This document shows, one piece after another, positions 25,487-34,142 of a DNA stretch of 64,000 bases (position 1 is its first letter; each line of letters starts with the position of its first letter). The notes under the pieces are model-generated. The model did no database searches, was not told where the DNA came from, and saw only the letters and a list, made by a program, of their open reading frames with translations. Origin of the DNA: Alsobacter metallidurans (GTDB lineage: Bacteria; Pseudomonadota; Alphaproteobacteria; Rhizobiales; Beijerinckiaceae); NCBI RefSeq assembly GCF_014636935.1, contig NZ_BMES01000002.1, positions 911,421 to 975,420 on the forward strand, read 5' to 3'. The position numbers were made by a program, and so were the translations under genes.

Positions 25487-26484
25487 TGGCCGCGCCCTCC
25501 TCCGCCCTGCTTGACGTGCGCGACCTCCATGTCCGCTTCGCCACCGCGCGCGGCGAGGTTCGCGCCGTGGACGGCGTCAACCTCTCGGTCGCGCCCGGCG
25601 AGACGCTGGGCTTGGTCGGCGAATCCGGCTCCGGCAAGAGCGTCACGCTGCGCGCCATCCTGCGGCTGCTGCGCGCCAACGCGGCCATCACGGGCGAGGT
25701 GCGGTGGCAGGGCGAGAACCTGCTGGCCCTGCCTGAAAAGCGCCTGCGCGACATTCGCGGCAAGGACATCGCGGTGATCTTCCAGGAGCCCATGTCGGCC
25801 CTGAACCCGGTGATCTCGATCGGCCGGCAGATCGACGAAAGCCTCGTCGCGCACACGGCGCTGGACGCAGCGGGACGCCGGCGCCGCGCGATCGAGCTCC
25901 TGGACCTCGTCGGCATCGCGTCGCCCGAGCAGCGCCTCGCCGGCTTCCCGCACGAGTTCTCGGGCGGCATGCGCCAGCGCGCCATGATCGCCATCGCGCT
26001 CGCGGCGGAGCCGAAGCTGCTGCTGGCCGACGAGCCAACGACCGCGCTGGACGTCACTATCCAGGACCAGATCCTCAAGCTGCTGCTGCGGCTCAACCGC
26101 GAGCTCGGCATGGGGCTGATCCTCGTCACGCATGATCTCGGCGTCGTGGCCGAGACCTGCGACCGCGTCAGCGTGATGTATGCCGGACGCGTGGTGGAGA
26201 GCGGCCCGGTGGACCGGGTGTTCACCGCGCCGCGCCACGCCTACACGGACGCGTTGCTGCGCAGCATGCCGCATGGCGGCGCGGCGCGAGCGCCCTTGCG
26301 GCCCATTCCCGGCCAGCCGCCCCGGCTCGACCGCGCCATCGCGGGATGCCCCTTCGCGCCGCGCTGCGCCCTGGTGGAGGATCGCTGCACCGTTGAGGCG
26401 CCGCCCTTCGCCGTGGTGGCGCCGGACCAGCGCGCCGCCTGCTGGGCCAGCGACCGGCTCGCCGCGCGGGAGGGCGTCGCGTGA
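25483..26484 (+). CDS. Peptide/opine ABC transporter ATP-binding protein (DppD-like)
   Basis: 333 residues from the ATG at 25483, which overlaps the permease stop; the longer open frame from 25339 is an artefact. Walker [10 protein letters not shown]-loop FQEPMSALNP, signature FSGGMRQRAMIA, Walker [13 protein letters not shown] and H-loop VTHDLG. The C-terminal oligopeptide-transporter extension with cysteines (GCPFAPRCALVEDRC) is present. Its end overlaps the next ATPase gene as GTGA. Confidence 0.93.
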   Translation: MMAAPSSALLDVRDLHVRFATARGEVRAVDGVNLSVAPGETLGLVGESGSGKSVTLRAILRLLRANAAITGEVRWQGENLLALPEKRLRDIRGKDIAVIFQEPMSALNPVISIGRQIDESLVAHTALDAAGRRRRAIELLDLVGIASPEQRLAGFPHEFSGGMRQRAMIAIALAAEPKLLLADEPTTALDVTIQDQILKLLLRLNRELGMGLILVTHDLGVVAETCDRVSVMYAGRVVESGPVDRVFTAPRHAYTDALLRSMPHGGAARAPLRPIPGQPPRLDRAIAGCPFAPRCALVEDRCTVEAPPFAVVAPDQRAACWASDRLAAREGVA

Positions 26485-27521
26485 GCGGAACCATCCTGAA
26501 GAGCGGCCCCGTGGCCGACGCCCCGATCATGACCGTGGACGGGCTGGTGAAAACCTTCCCGCTCGGCCGCAGCCTCGCGGACGTGCTGGGCGGTCGCCCC
26601 GTGCGGGCCGTGCAGGCCTTGAGCGGCGTGTCGCTGACGGTGCGCAAGGGCGAGACGCTGGGCGTGGTGGGCGAATCCGGCTGCGGCAAGTCCACGCTGG
26701 CGCGCTGCCTGGTGCGGCTGCACGAGCCCGACGCCGGCGCGGTGCGCTTCGAGGGCGCCGACGTGCTCGGCCTTCAGGGCTACGCCCGGCGCGCCTACAA
26801 CCGCAGCGTCCAGATGGTGTTCCAGGATCCCTACGGCTCGCTGAACCCGCGCCTGTCGGTCGGCGACGCGCTGGCCGAGGCCCTGACGGTGCACCGCATC
26901 GTCGAGGGCGGCGCCGTGCGCGAGCGGGTCGGCGAACTGCTCGACCTCGTCCATCTGCCGCGCGACGCCGCCGACCGCTACCCGCACGAGTTCTCGGGAG
27001 GCCAGCGCCAGCGCGTCGGCATCGCCCGCGCGCTCGCGGTGGAGCCCTCCGTGATCATCGCGGACGAGCCCGTCTCGGCGCTCGACGTGTCCGTGCAGGC
27101 GCAGGTCGTGAACCTGTTCCTGGAGCTGCAGGAGCGGCTTGGACTCACGCTGATCTTCATCACGCACGACCTGCGCCTCGTTCGGCACATCTCGCATCGC
27201 ATCGCCGTGATGTATCTCGGCAAGGTGGTGGAGACCGGCGACACGGAGGCGGTGTTCACCGCGCCGCGCCACCCCTACACGCGCGCCCTGATCGCCGCCG
27301 TGCCGCAGGTCGATCCGCACCAGCGCTCGGCCCGCGAGGCGGTGCGCGGCGAGCTGCCGAGCCCCATCGCGCCGCCGCCCGGCTGCCCGTTCCACCCGCG
27401 TTGCCCCATCGCCGAGCCGCAGTGCCGGACGGTGGTTCCGGCCCTGGTTCCGCGCGGCGGGCCATGGCCCGTGGCCTGCCATCTGGCCGGCCCGGCGGAC
27501 GCGCCCGAGTTCATCGCCTAG
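26481..27521 (+). CDS. Peptide/opine ABC transporter ATP-binding protein (DppF-like)
   Basis: 346 residues from a GTG at 26481. Walker [10 protein letters not shown]-loop FQDPYGSLNP, signature FSGGQRQRVGIA, Walker B VIIADEPVSALD and H-loop ITHDLR. C-terminal CPFHPRCPIAEPQC extension as in the OppF/DppF group. Completes a five-gene importer (binding protein, two permeases, two ATPases). Confidence 0.93.
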   Translation: MSGTILKSGPVADAPIMTVDGLVKTFPLGRSLADVLGGRPVRAVQALSGVSLTVRKGETLGVVGESGCGKSTLARCLVRLHEPDAGAVRFEGADVLGLQGYARRAYNRSVQMVFQDPYGSLNPRLSVGDALAEALTVHRIVEGGAVRERVGELLDLVHLPRDAADRYPHEFSGGQRQRVGIARALAVEPSVIIADEPVSALDVSVQAQVVNLFLELQERLGLTLIFITHDLRLVRHISHRIAVMYLGKVVETGDTEAVFTAPRHPYTRALIAAVPQVDPHQRSAREAVRGELPSPIAPPPGCPFHPRCPIAEPQCRTVVPALVPRGGPWPVACHLAGPADAPEFIA

Positions 27522-27541
27522 CCCTGTCGAGAAAGCCCCCC

Positions 27542-29050
27542 ATGAGCCTCGCCGCCCTGCGCCAGCGGATCGCGACCGTATCCGACCTCCTCTGCACCCT
27601 AAACCTCATCGTGTGGGACAGCCGCACCATGATGCCGTCCGGCGGCGCCGCGGCGCGCGGGCATCAGATCGCCACCCTCACCCGCATGGCGCGCGACACG
27701 CTGGCGGCCGACGCCACCATGGACCTCCTCGCCCGCGCCGAGGACGAAGCCGCGGGGTTGCCGGCCGACGATCTCGCCCATGAGGAGCTGCGCCAGATCC
27801 GCCGCGCGGCCGAGCTGCACCGGCGCGTGCCGGCCGAGCTGATCGAGCGCCGCGCCGCCGTGCGGGCCGCCGCCAACGCGGCCTGGATCGAGGCCCGCGC
27901 CAGGAGCGACTTCAGCCTGTTCGCGCCCCTGCTGGAGGAGACGGTCGCCAACACCCGCGCCTATGCGGACGCGATCGGCTGGGAGGCGCATCCCTATGAC
28001 GCGATGATCGGCCTCTACGAGCCCGGCGAAACGCTGGCCAGCCTGCAGCGGCTGTTCGGGGCGCTGCGCGACGGCATCCGGCCCATTCTGGACGCCGCGT
28101 TGGCGCGCCCGCAGGCGCAGGCGGCCTTTGTGCCCGGCGCGTTTCCGGCGGACCGGCAATGGGAGGCCGCCAAGGCCTTCTCGGCGCGTTTCGGCTTCGA
28201 CTTCGGTCGCGGCCGGCTGGACACCACCGTCCACCCCTTCGAGATCTCGTTCACGCGCGACGACGTGCGCATCACCACGCGCTACAACCCGGCGGATCTC
28301 CGCCCTGCCCTGTTCGGCGCCTTCCACGAAACCGGCCACGGCCTCTACGAGCAGAATGTCGACCCGGCCTTCACCCGCACGGTCTTCGCGAGCGATCTCG
28401 TCGGGCTCTACGCGGTGGGCGGCACGAGCTTCGGCGCGCATGAATCGCAGTCGCGGCTGTGGGAGAACCATGTCGGCCGCAGCCGCCGCTTCTGGGAGCT
28501 GAACTTCGCCGAGTTGCAGGGCTTCTTCCCGGACGCGCTGGCGAACGTAACGCCCGAGGCGTTCTACGACGCCGTCACGGGCGTGCGCAAAAGCCTGATC
28601 CGCGTGGAGGCGGACGAACTCACCTATGATCTCCACATCATGCTGCGCGTCGAGATCGAGGCCGCGCTGATGGACGGAAGCCTGAAGGTCGCCGACGTCC
28701 CGGGCGCCTGGGCGGACGCTATGCAGCGCCATCTCGGCTTGACCCCGCCGGGCGACCGCGAGGGCGTGCTGCAGGATATCCACTGGTCCTCCGGGATGAT
28801 CGGCTCGTTCTGCACCTACACGGTCGGCAACGTCATGGCGGCTCAGCTCTACGCGGCCGCGAAAGCCGACCCCGGCGTGGCGGCGGGCGTCGCGGCCGGA
28901 GACTACGCCCCGCTCGCTGGCTGGCTGCGCCGCTGCTGCTGGACGCATGGCCGCAGCAAGACCCGCGACGCGATCCTGCAGGATGCATGCGGGCGGGGCC
29001 TGGACGCGGGCGCCTACCTCGCGCATCTGCGCGAGCGGTATGCGGGATAG
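27542..29050 (+). CDS. M32 carboxypeptidase Taq-like metallopeptidase
   Basis: 502 residues, the usual M32 length; the ATG at 27542 is 20 nt after the ATPase stop. Zinc motif HETGH in GAFHETGHGLYEQ, then SFGAHESQSRLWENHVGRS (third ligand and the conserved HES(Q)SR segment) and RVEADELTYDLHIMLR. The enzyme removes C-terminal residues from peptides in the cytoplasm. Its position at the end of the importer operon fits breakdown of imported peptides. A dispersed palindrome follows the stop codon. Confidence 0.92.
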   Translation: MSLAALRQRIATVSDLLCTLNLIVWDSRTMMPSGGAAARGHQIATLTRMARDTLAADATMDLLARAEDEAAGLPADDLAHEELRQIRRAAELHRRVPAELIERRAAVRAAANAAWIEARARSDFSLFAPLLEETVANTRAYADAIGWEAHPYDAMIGLYEPGETLASLQRLFGALRDGIRPILDAALARPQAQAAFVPGAFPADRQWEAAKAFSARFGFDFGRGRLDTTVHPFEISFTRDDVRITTRYNPADLRPALFGAFHETGHGLYEQNVDPAFTRTVFASDLVGLYAVGGTSFGAHESQSRLWENHVGRSRRFWELNFAELQGFFPDALANVTPEAFYDAVTGVRKSLIRVEADELTYDLHIMLRVEIEAALMDGSLKVADVPGAWADAMQRHLGLTPPGDREGVLQDIHWSSGMIGSFCTYTVGNVMAAQLYAAAKADPGVAAGVAAGDYAPLAGWLRRCCWTHGRSKTRDAILQDACGRGLDAGAYLAHLRERYAG

Positions 29051-29064
29051 CGGCGCATCCTTCC

Positions 29065-29170
29065 GTCATTGCGAGGAGCGTAGCAACGAAGCAATCCAGG
29101 CGCCGGGCGAAAGGCTCGGCCGCCTTCTGGCCCGGCGTCGGCTGGATCGCTCCGCTTCGCTCGCGATGAC
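29065..29170. repeat. Dispersed palindromic element (degenerate copy)
   Basis: Left arm GTCATTGCGAGGAGCGTAGC, then AAGCAATCCAG; right arm CTGGATCGCTCCGCTTCGCT, then CGCGATGAC. The arms have drifted compared with the copies at 23352 and 47549. Confidence 0.7.
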
Positions 29171-29258
29171 GGCAGGGAACCACCGCCTTGCCCCCGTTCT
29201 GGACCGGGCAGCAGGTCAGACGCCGTTCGCAAGTAGAGGACGCCGCCATCTCTCCACC

Positions 29259-29333
29259 GTCATCCCCGGGCTTGACCCGGGGATCCACGCCCTCGGCTCA
29301 CGCGTGGATGGCCGGGACGAGCCCGGCCATGAC
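29259..29333. repeat. Second family of dispersed palindrome (GTCATCCCCGGGCTTGACCC)
   Basis: Left part GTCATCCCCGGGCTTGACCC, then GGGGATCCACGC; right part GCGTGGATGGCCGGGACGAG, then CCCGGCCATGAC. The right half recurs alone at 47486-47518. Confidence 0.7.
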
Positions 29334-29369
29334 GGAGAGTGACGTCGCCTCAGCTCTTGAGACGAGGAT

Positions 29370-30194
29370 TCAGCCCTTGATGAAGGCCAGCAGGTCGGCG
29401 TTGATCACGTCGGCGTTCGTGGTCGCCATGCCGTGCGGGAAGCCCGGATAGGTCTTCAGCGTGCCGTTCCTGAGCAGCTTGATGGCGAGCCGGGCCGAGA
29501 CGTCGATCGGCACGATCTGGTCGTCCTCGCCGTGCATCACCAGGGTGGGAACCTCGATGGCCTTGAGGTCCTCGGTGAAGTCCGTTTCCGAGAACACCTT
29601 GATGCACTCGTGGTGGTCGAGCGCGGAGCCCATCATGCCCTGGCGCCACCAGTTGTCGATCACGCCCTGCGAGACCTTCGCGCCCGGGCGGTTGAAGCCG
29701 AAGAACGGCCCGGTCGGGACGTCGACATAGAACTGCGCCCGGTTCGCCGCCAGCGCCTGGCGGAAGCCGTCGAACACTTCGCGGGGCAGGCCCCCCGGAT
29801 TGTTCTCCGTCTTCAGCATGATCGGCGGCACCGCGCCCAGGAGCGCAGCCTTGGCGACCCGGCCCTTGCCATGCTTGGCGACATAGCGCGCCACCTCGCC
29901 GCCGCCGGTGGAATGGCCCACATGCACCGCGTCGCGCAGGTCGAGATGCGCCGCCAGCGCGGCGACGTCGGCCGCGTAGGTGTCCATGTCGTTGCCCTTG
30001 CCGGGCTGGCTGGAGCGCCCATGCCCGCGCCGATCATGCGCGATGACGCGGAAGCCCTGCAGGGCGAAGAACACCATCTGGGCGTCCCAGTCGTCGGCGG
30101 ACAACGGCCAGCCATGGTGGAACACGATCGGCTGGCCCTGGCCCCAATCCTTGTAGAAAATGTCGACGCCGTCAGGGGTCTTGATAAAAGCCAT
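29370..30194 (-). CDS. Alpha/beta-hydrolase, non-heme chloroperoxidase-like
   Basis: 274 residues. Matches the cofactor-free haloperoxidase/esterase group: [19 protein letters not shown] (oxyanion HGW), [14 protein letters not shown], nucleophile elbow GHSTGGGEV, Asp in HGEDDQIVP and His in GFPHGMAT. No signal peptide. These enzymes are esterases that can also form peracids; the natural substrate is not known. The gene stands alone, convergent with the M32 gene and divergent from the PNPOx-like gene with about 240 bases between. Confidence 0.9.
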   Translation of the reverse strand: MAFIKTPDGVDIFYKDWGQGQPIVFHHGWPLSADDWDAQMVFFALQGFRVIAHDRRGHGRSSQPGKGNDMDTYAADVAALAAHLDLRDAVHVGHSTGGGEVARYVAKHGKGRVAKAALLGAVPPIMLKTENNPGGLPREVFDGFRQALAANRAQFYVDVPTGPFFGFNRPGAKVSQGVIDNWWRQGMMGSALDHHECIKVFSETDFTEDLKAIEVPTLVMHGEDDQIVPIDVSARLAIKLLRNGTLKTYPGFPHGMATTNADVINADLLAFIKG

Positions 30195-30430
30195 GATTGA
30201 ATCTCCGTGGGGGTGGGAGAAGGATTGCGCCCCTCACGCACCCCTAACCGGCGGGCGTGACAGGCGCGTGTCCAATATCAAGCCTGCAACCGCCCCCGTC
30301 GAGCCCGTTCGGCGCAGGCGAGAGTCGCGCTGGTGGCCGCTGGAAGGATTGCCGCGCCTCAGGATCCAAGCGGTTCGGGGCCGCGTTGCCCGACGCAGGA
30401 TCGGTCCTGCGACTGCTTCACGAGGCTTCC

Positions 30431-30865
30431 ATGGCGTCCAAGACCCTGCAGGACATCGCCGAAACGATGCGCGACATCGATTTCACGATGATGTTCACCC
30501 GCAACGAGGCGGGCGCGCTCGCCGGCCGGCCGATGAGCAACAACCGCGACGTCGCCTATGACGGCGACAGCTACTTCTTCACCATGGGGGACACCCGCAA
30601 GGTGAAGGACATCAGCCGCGACCCGCAGGTCGCGCTGTCGTTGCAGGGCGCCGCCGGCCTGTTCGGCAAGCCGCCGATGTTTATCGCCATCGAGGGCAAG
30701 GCCGAGCTGATCCGCGACCGGCAGGCGTTCGACGCGCACTGGAATCCCGATCTCGAGCGCTGGTTCGACAAGGGCGCAGACACGCCCGGCCTCACGCTCA
30801 TCAAGGTCCACGCCTCGCGCATCCATTGGTGGCACGGCGAGGACGAGGGCGACCTCTCGGTCTGA
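30431..30865 (+). CDS. Pyridoxamine 5'-phosphate oxidase-family (general stress protein 26-like) flavin-binding protein
   Basis: 144 residues from the ATG at 30431; upstream codons of the open frame are not supported. PNPOx-like split barrel: FTMMFTRNEAGALAGRPMSN, SYFFTMGDTRKVKDISRDPQ, FIAIEGKAELIRD and RIHWWHGEDEGDL. The family binds FMN or F420-like cofactors; the GSP26 branch is stress-related and not in vitamin B6 synthesis. Followed by a very strong hairpin at 30878-30916. Confidence 0.85.
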   Translation: MASKTLQDIAETMRDIDFTMMFTRNEAGALAGRPMSNNRDVAYDGDSYFFTMGDTRKVKDISRDPQVALSLQGAAGLFGKPPMFIAIEGKAELIRDRQAFDAHWNPDLERWFDKGADTPGLTLIKVHASRIHWWHGEDEGDLSV

Positions 30866-30877
30866 GACGCCGCGGAC

Positions 30878-30916
30878 GCGCGCCGGAGCGGGACGCAACG
30901 TCCCGCTCCGGCGCGC
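30878..30916. terminator. Perfect 18-bp stem with 3-nt loop, putative terminator
   Basis: GCGCGCCGGAGCGGGACG, loop CAA, then the exact complement to 30916. It lies 13 nt after the stop of the PNPOx-like gene and before the sugar operon. No T-run follows, so it may be a strong RNA 3'-end stabiliser or a Rho-assisted terminator. Confidence 0.65.
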
Positions 30917-30949
30917 CTGACCACAGGGCGCGAGCAATTTTGAGTTGCG

Positions 30950-30968
30950 TACCTCAGTTCCTGAGTTA
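30950..30968. promoter_or_regulatory. Imperfect palindrome before the sugar ABC operon, candidate LacI operator
   Basis: TAcCTCAG-TTC-CTGAGtTA, with eight of nine arm positions pairing, lies 47-65 nt upstream of the binding-protein start. The operon ends with its own LacI-family gene, which is the natural candidate to bind here. No clear promoter hexamers were found. Confidence 0.35.
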
Positions 30969-31014
30969 AGTTCGTCCCACAGGTGGGGAAACGCCACCAC
31001 GAGGGAGGAACCGG

Positions 31015-32274
31015 ATGAGCATTCTCAAGCGCGCCGCGCTGGCTGCGGCGGCACTCGCGATGACGGCCGGGTTGGCCGCCGCGCAGACCACCGTGAAGTG
31101 GCTTCACATCGAGGTGAACCCCAACCAGGTGAAGATCTGGGAGGAGGTCGCGCGCGACTTCGAGGCCAAGAACCCGGGCGTCAAGGTCGAGATGCAGTTC
31201 CTCGAGAACGAGGCCTACAAGGCCAAGCTGCCGACCATCCTGCAGTCCAAGGATCGCCCGCACATCATCTACAGCTGGGCCGGCGGCGTGCTGAAGTCGC
31301 AGGTCGAGGCCGGCGTGCTGGAAGACCTCACCCCGGCGATGCAGGGCTACAAGGACAACCTTGCCCCGGCAGCCGTCGCGGCCTTCACGGTGGACGGCAA
31401 GATCTATGGCGTGCCGCATGCCCAGTCGCAGGTCGGCTTCATGGTCAACAAGGAGCTGATGGCCAAGGGCGGCGTCGACCCGGCCTCAATCAAGACCTGG
31501 GACGACCTGCTCGGCGCCGTGAAGAAGCTCAAGGCCGCGGGCGTGACGCCCATCGTGGCGGGCGGTGCGGACAAGTGGCCGCTGCACTTCTACTGGACCA
31601 ACCTCGCCGTGCGGCTTGGCGGCAAGCCGGCCTTTCAGGCCGCGCTGAAGGGCGAGAACGGCGGCTTCGCCGGGCCGGTGTTCCTGAAGTCGGGCGAGCT
31701 CTTCAAGCAGCTCGTCGACCTGCAGCCCTTCCAGAACGGCTTCCTGGGCTTCAAGAACCCGCAGGCGGTTGGCGCCTTCGGCGACGGCAAGGCCGCCATG
31801 ATCCTGGCGATCAGCTCGTTCTACCACACGCAAAAGGCGCTCGCGGCCGACAAGAAGGGCATCGCGGACGACAACATCGGCTGGTTCGATTTCCCGACCG
31901 TGCCGGGCGGCCAGGGCGACCCCACCGACACGCTGGGCGGCATCAACGGCTGGCTCGTCACCAAGGGCGCGCCCAAGGAGGCGGCCGCCTTCCTGAAGCA
32001 CTTCGTCTCGCTCGACGTGCAGAAGCGCCTCGCGGCCGGCAACTTCCTGATCCCGACCTTCAAGGGCGCCGAGGAAGGGCTCGCCAGCCCGTTCATGCGC
32101 CAGATCGCCGCCAACCTGGCGAAGTCCAAGTACCACCAGAACTTCTATGACCAGGACCTCGGCCCCAATGTCGGCCGCGTCGTGAACGACGCCACCACCG
32201 AGATGGCCGGCGGCTCCATGGACGCCAAGCAGGTTGCGCAGGCGATCCAGGACGCCGTGAGGCAGGGCAATTGA
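31015..32274 (+). CDS. Family 1 (carbohydrate) ABC transporter substrate-binding protein
   Basis: 419 residues with a GGGAGGA ribosome site. Signal peptide of about 24 residues ending LAAAQ. SBP_bac_1 features: VEMQFLENEAYKAKLPTILQ, VPHAQSQVGFMVNKELM, AFGDGKAAMILAISSF and PGGQGDPTDTLGGINGW. It binds a sugar in the periplasm and feeds the two permeases downstream. First gene of a catabolic operon with dehydrogenase, ThuA and LacI genes. A large hairpin follows its stop codon. Confidence 0.92.
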   Translation: MSILKRAALAAAALAMTAGLAAAQTTVKWLHIEVNPNQVKIWEEVARDFEAKNPGVKVEMQFLENEAYKAKLPTILQSKDRPHIIYSWAGGVLKSQVEAGVLEDLTPAMQGYKDNLAPAAVAAFTVDGKIYGVPHAQSQVGFMVNKELMAKGGVDPASIKTWDDLLGAVKKLKAAGVTPIVAGGADKWPLHFYWTNLAVRLGGKPAFQAALKGENGGFAGPVFLKSGELFKQLVDLQPFQNGFLGFKNPQAVGAFGDGKAAMILAISSFYHTQKALAADKKGIADDNIGWFDFPTVPGGQGDPTDTLGGINGWLVTKGAPKEAAAFLKHFVSLDVQKRLAAGNFLIPTFKGAEEGLASPFMRQIAANLAKSKYHQNFYDQDLGPNVGRVVNDATTEMAGGSMDAKQVAQAIQDAVRQGN

Positions 32275-32279
32275 GCGCG

Positions 32280-32348
32280 TCGTGGGAGGCGACCTCGCCC
32301 GCGAGGGCGACGCCTCCTCGGGAGGCTCAGCCTCCTCGCCTCCCACGA
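32280..32348 (+). other. Large intercistronic hairpin between binding protein and permease genes
   Basis: Outer stem of 13 bp, TCGTGGGAGGCGA (32280-32292) with TCGCCTCCCACGA (32336-32348). Inside are a GGAGGCT-c-AGCCTCC hairpin and a GCGAGGGCG stretch. It begins five nt after the binding-protein stop and ends three nt before the permease ATG at 32352, so it could protect the upstream mRNA and lower permease translation. Confidence 0.7.
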
Positions 32349-32351
32349 CAG

Positions 32352-33260
32352 ATGCCCGGGAACAAGCCCATGCTCGCCACCGTGGCGCGCCGGTCCATGC
32401 AATCCGGCAAGCTCACCGCCATCGCGCTGTTTCTGCCGCCGGCGCTGCTGCTGTTCACGATCTTCGTGGTGCTGCCGATCGCCGAGGCGGCCTGGTACAG
32501 CGGCTACAACTGGAACGGTTTCGGCAGCCCGAAGAACTGGGTCGGCTGGGACAACTACCGCTTCGTGTTCGAGACGCGCGCCTTCGGCCTGGCGCTGCGC
32601 AACAACCTTCTGATCATCGCGGTGTCGCTGATCATCCAGCTGCCGCTCGCCCTCACGCTGGCGCTGCTGCTCGCCGAGAAGTTCCGCGGCGCGGTGGCGC
32701 TGCGCATGCTGTTCTTCATGCCCTACATTCTGGCCGAGATCGCCACGGGCCTGATTTTCAGCTTCGTGTACGATGGCGACTACGGCCTCCTGGCCGCCAT
32801 CTACCGCCAGTTCGGGGCCGAGGCGCCGCACCTGCTGGCCAGCACGCAGACCTCCATGCTGGCCGTGCTGATCGTGGTGGTGTGGAAGTATTTCGGCTTC
32901 CACATGATGCTGTTCATCGCCGCCCTGCAGGGCATGGACCGCAACCTCATCGAGGCCGCCCGCATCGACGGCGCGACCCGCTGGCAGACCGTGCGGCTGA
33001 TCATCATTCCGCTGCTCTACCCCACCATCCGCCTCTCGGTCTTTTTCGCCGTGGTGGGTTCGCTGCAGCTCTTCGACCTCGTGATGCCGCTGACGCGCGG
33101 CGGCCCGGCCGACTCGTCGCAGACGCTGGTGAGCTTTCTCTACAGCTTCGGCGTGATGCGCATGCGGGTGGGCTTCGGCAGCGCGGTCGGCGTCATCCTC
33201 TTCGTGATCTGCGTCACCTTCGCGTTCACGTACAAGCGGTGGTTCATGCGCGATGAATAG
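32352..33260 (+). CDS. Carbohydrate ABC transporter permease (MalF/UgpA-like)
   Basis: 302 residues from the ATG at 32352; ATG 32370 is an alternative, and codons upstream of 32352 fall inside the hairpin. Six membrane segments, beginning LTAIALFLPPALLLFTIFVV. The EAA loop is DRNLIEAARIDGATRWQTVR, typical of sugar permeases. Its end overlaps the next permease start by eight nt. Confidence 0.9.
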   Translation: MPGNKPMLATVARRSMQSGKLTAIALFLPPALLLFTIFVVLPIAEAAWYSGYNWNGFGSPKNWVGWDNYRFVFETRAFGLALRNNLLIIAVSLIIQLPLALTLALLLAEKFRGAVALRMLFFMPYILAEIATGLIFSFVYDGDYGLLAAIYRQFGAEAPHLLASTQTSMLAVLIVVVWKYFGFHMMLFIAALQGMDRNLIEAARIDGATRWQTVRLIIIPLLYPTIRLSVFFAVVGSLQLFDLVMPLTRGGPADSSQTLVSFLYSFGVMRMRVGFGSAVGVILFVICVTFAFTYKRWFMRDE

Positions 33261-34104
33261 CTCCTCGCCCGCCGTCGGAAAGCCGTTCGACCCCGCCGCG
33301 CTCTACAAGGGCCTGTTCCTGGCCATCGTGGTGGTGTTCGTCGCAACGCCGCTGGTCGCCACCCTGCTGGGCGGCTTCAAGTCGCTCGGCGAATTGCGCA
33401 CCAACCCGTTCGGTCTGCCGCAGGTGTGGGAGTGGGAGAACTACGCCGGCATCCTCCGTTCGCCGCGCTACTGGATCCTGCTGCGCAATTCGCTGGTGAT
33501 CTCCAGCCTCACGGTGGCGCTCACCCTGATCGTCGCCTCCATGGCGGCCTTCGTATTCGCCCACATCCGCTTCTTCGGCAGCGCCATGCTGCTGAACTAC
33601 ATCACGCTCGGGCTCCTGTTCCCGGCCGCGACCGCGATCCTGCCGCTGTTCATCAAGGTGCGGGACCTCGGCCTGCTGGACAGCTATTTCGGCGTGGTGC
33701 TGCCGCAGGTCGCCTTCGCGCTGGCGATGAGCATCCTCTTGCTGAGGCGCTTCTTCCGCGACCTGCCGGTGGAGCTGTTGGAGGCCGCGCTGGTGGATGG
33801 CTGCAGCTACATCAACTACTTCCGCTACGTCACGCTGCCGCTGTCCCGGCCCATCCTGGCCACCGTCGGCACCATCGCGTTCGTGAACTCCTGGAACGCC
33901 TACCTGGTGCCGCTCGTGATGCTGAACAGCGACGAGCGCTACCCCTGGCCGCTGGGCATCATGATCTACCAGGGCGAATACTCGTCCGAATGGCACCTGA
34001 TCCTGGCCTTCATCACCCTCACGATCCTTCCCACCATCCTGCTGTTCCTGCTTGCCCAAAAGCACATCGTCGCCGGCCTCACGGCCGGCGCGGTGAAGGG
34101 CTGA
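33253..34104 (+). CDS. Carbohydrate ABC transporter permease (MalG/UgpE-like)
   Basis: 283 residues from the ATG at 33253. Six membrane segments; N-terminal LFLAIVVVFVATPLVATLLG, EAA loop LPVELLEAALVDGCSYINYF and FVNSWNAYLVPLVML. Completes the membrane part of the importer. No ATP-binding subunit gene follows, so the system must borrow an ATPase encoded elsewhere. Confidence 0.9.
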   Translation: MNSSSPAVGKPFDPAALYKGLFLAIVVVFVATPLVATLLGGFKSLGELRTNPFGLPQVWEWENYAGILRSPRYWILLRNSLVISSLTVALTLIVASMAAFVFAHIRFFGSAMLLNYITLGLLFPAATAILPLFIKVRDLGLLDSYFGVVLPQVAFALAMSILLLRRFFRDLPVELLEAALVDGCSYINYFRYVTLPLSRPILATVGTIAFVNSWNAYLVPLVMLNSDERYPWPLGIMIYQGEYSSEWHLILAFITLTILPTILLFLLAQKHIVAGLTAGAVKG

Positions 34105-34142
34105 GCGGAAGCGGCCACGAGAAGAACCAACCGGAGCGACCC

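Larger units (their letters stand above)
29051..29369. repeat. Convergent intergenic stretch with two palindromic elements
   Basis: These 319 bases between converging genes hold a degenerate GTCATTGCGAG..AAGCAATCCAG hairpin (29065-29170) and a different palindrome (29259-29333, starting GTCATCCCCGGGCTTGACCC). I see no gene. Both can act as bidirectional terminators. Confidence 0.75.
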
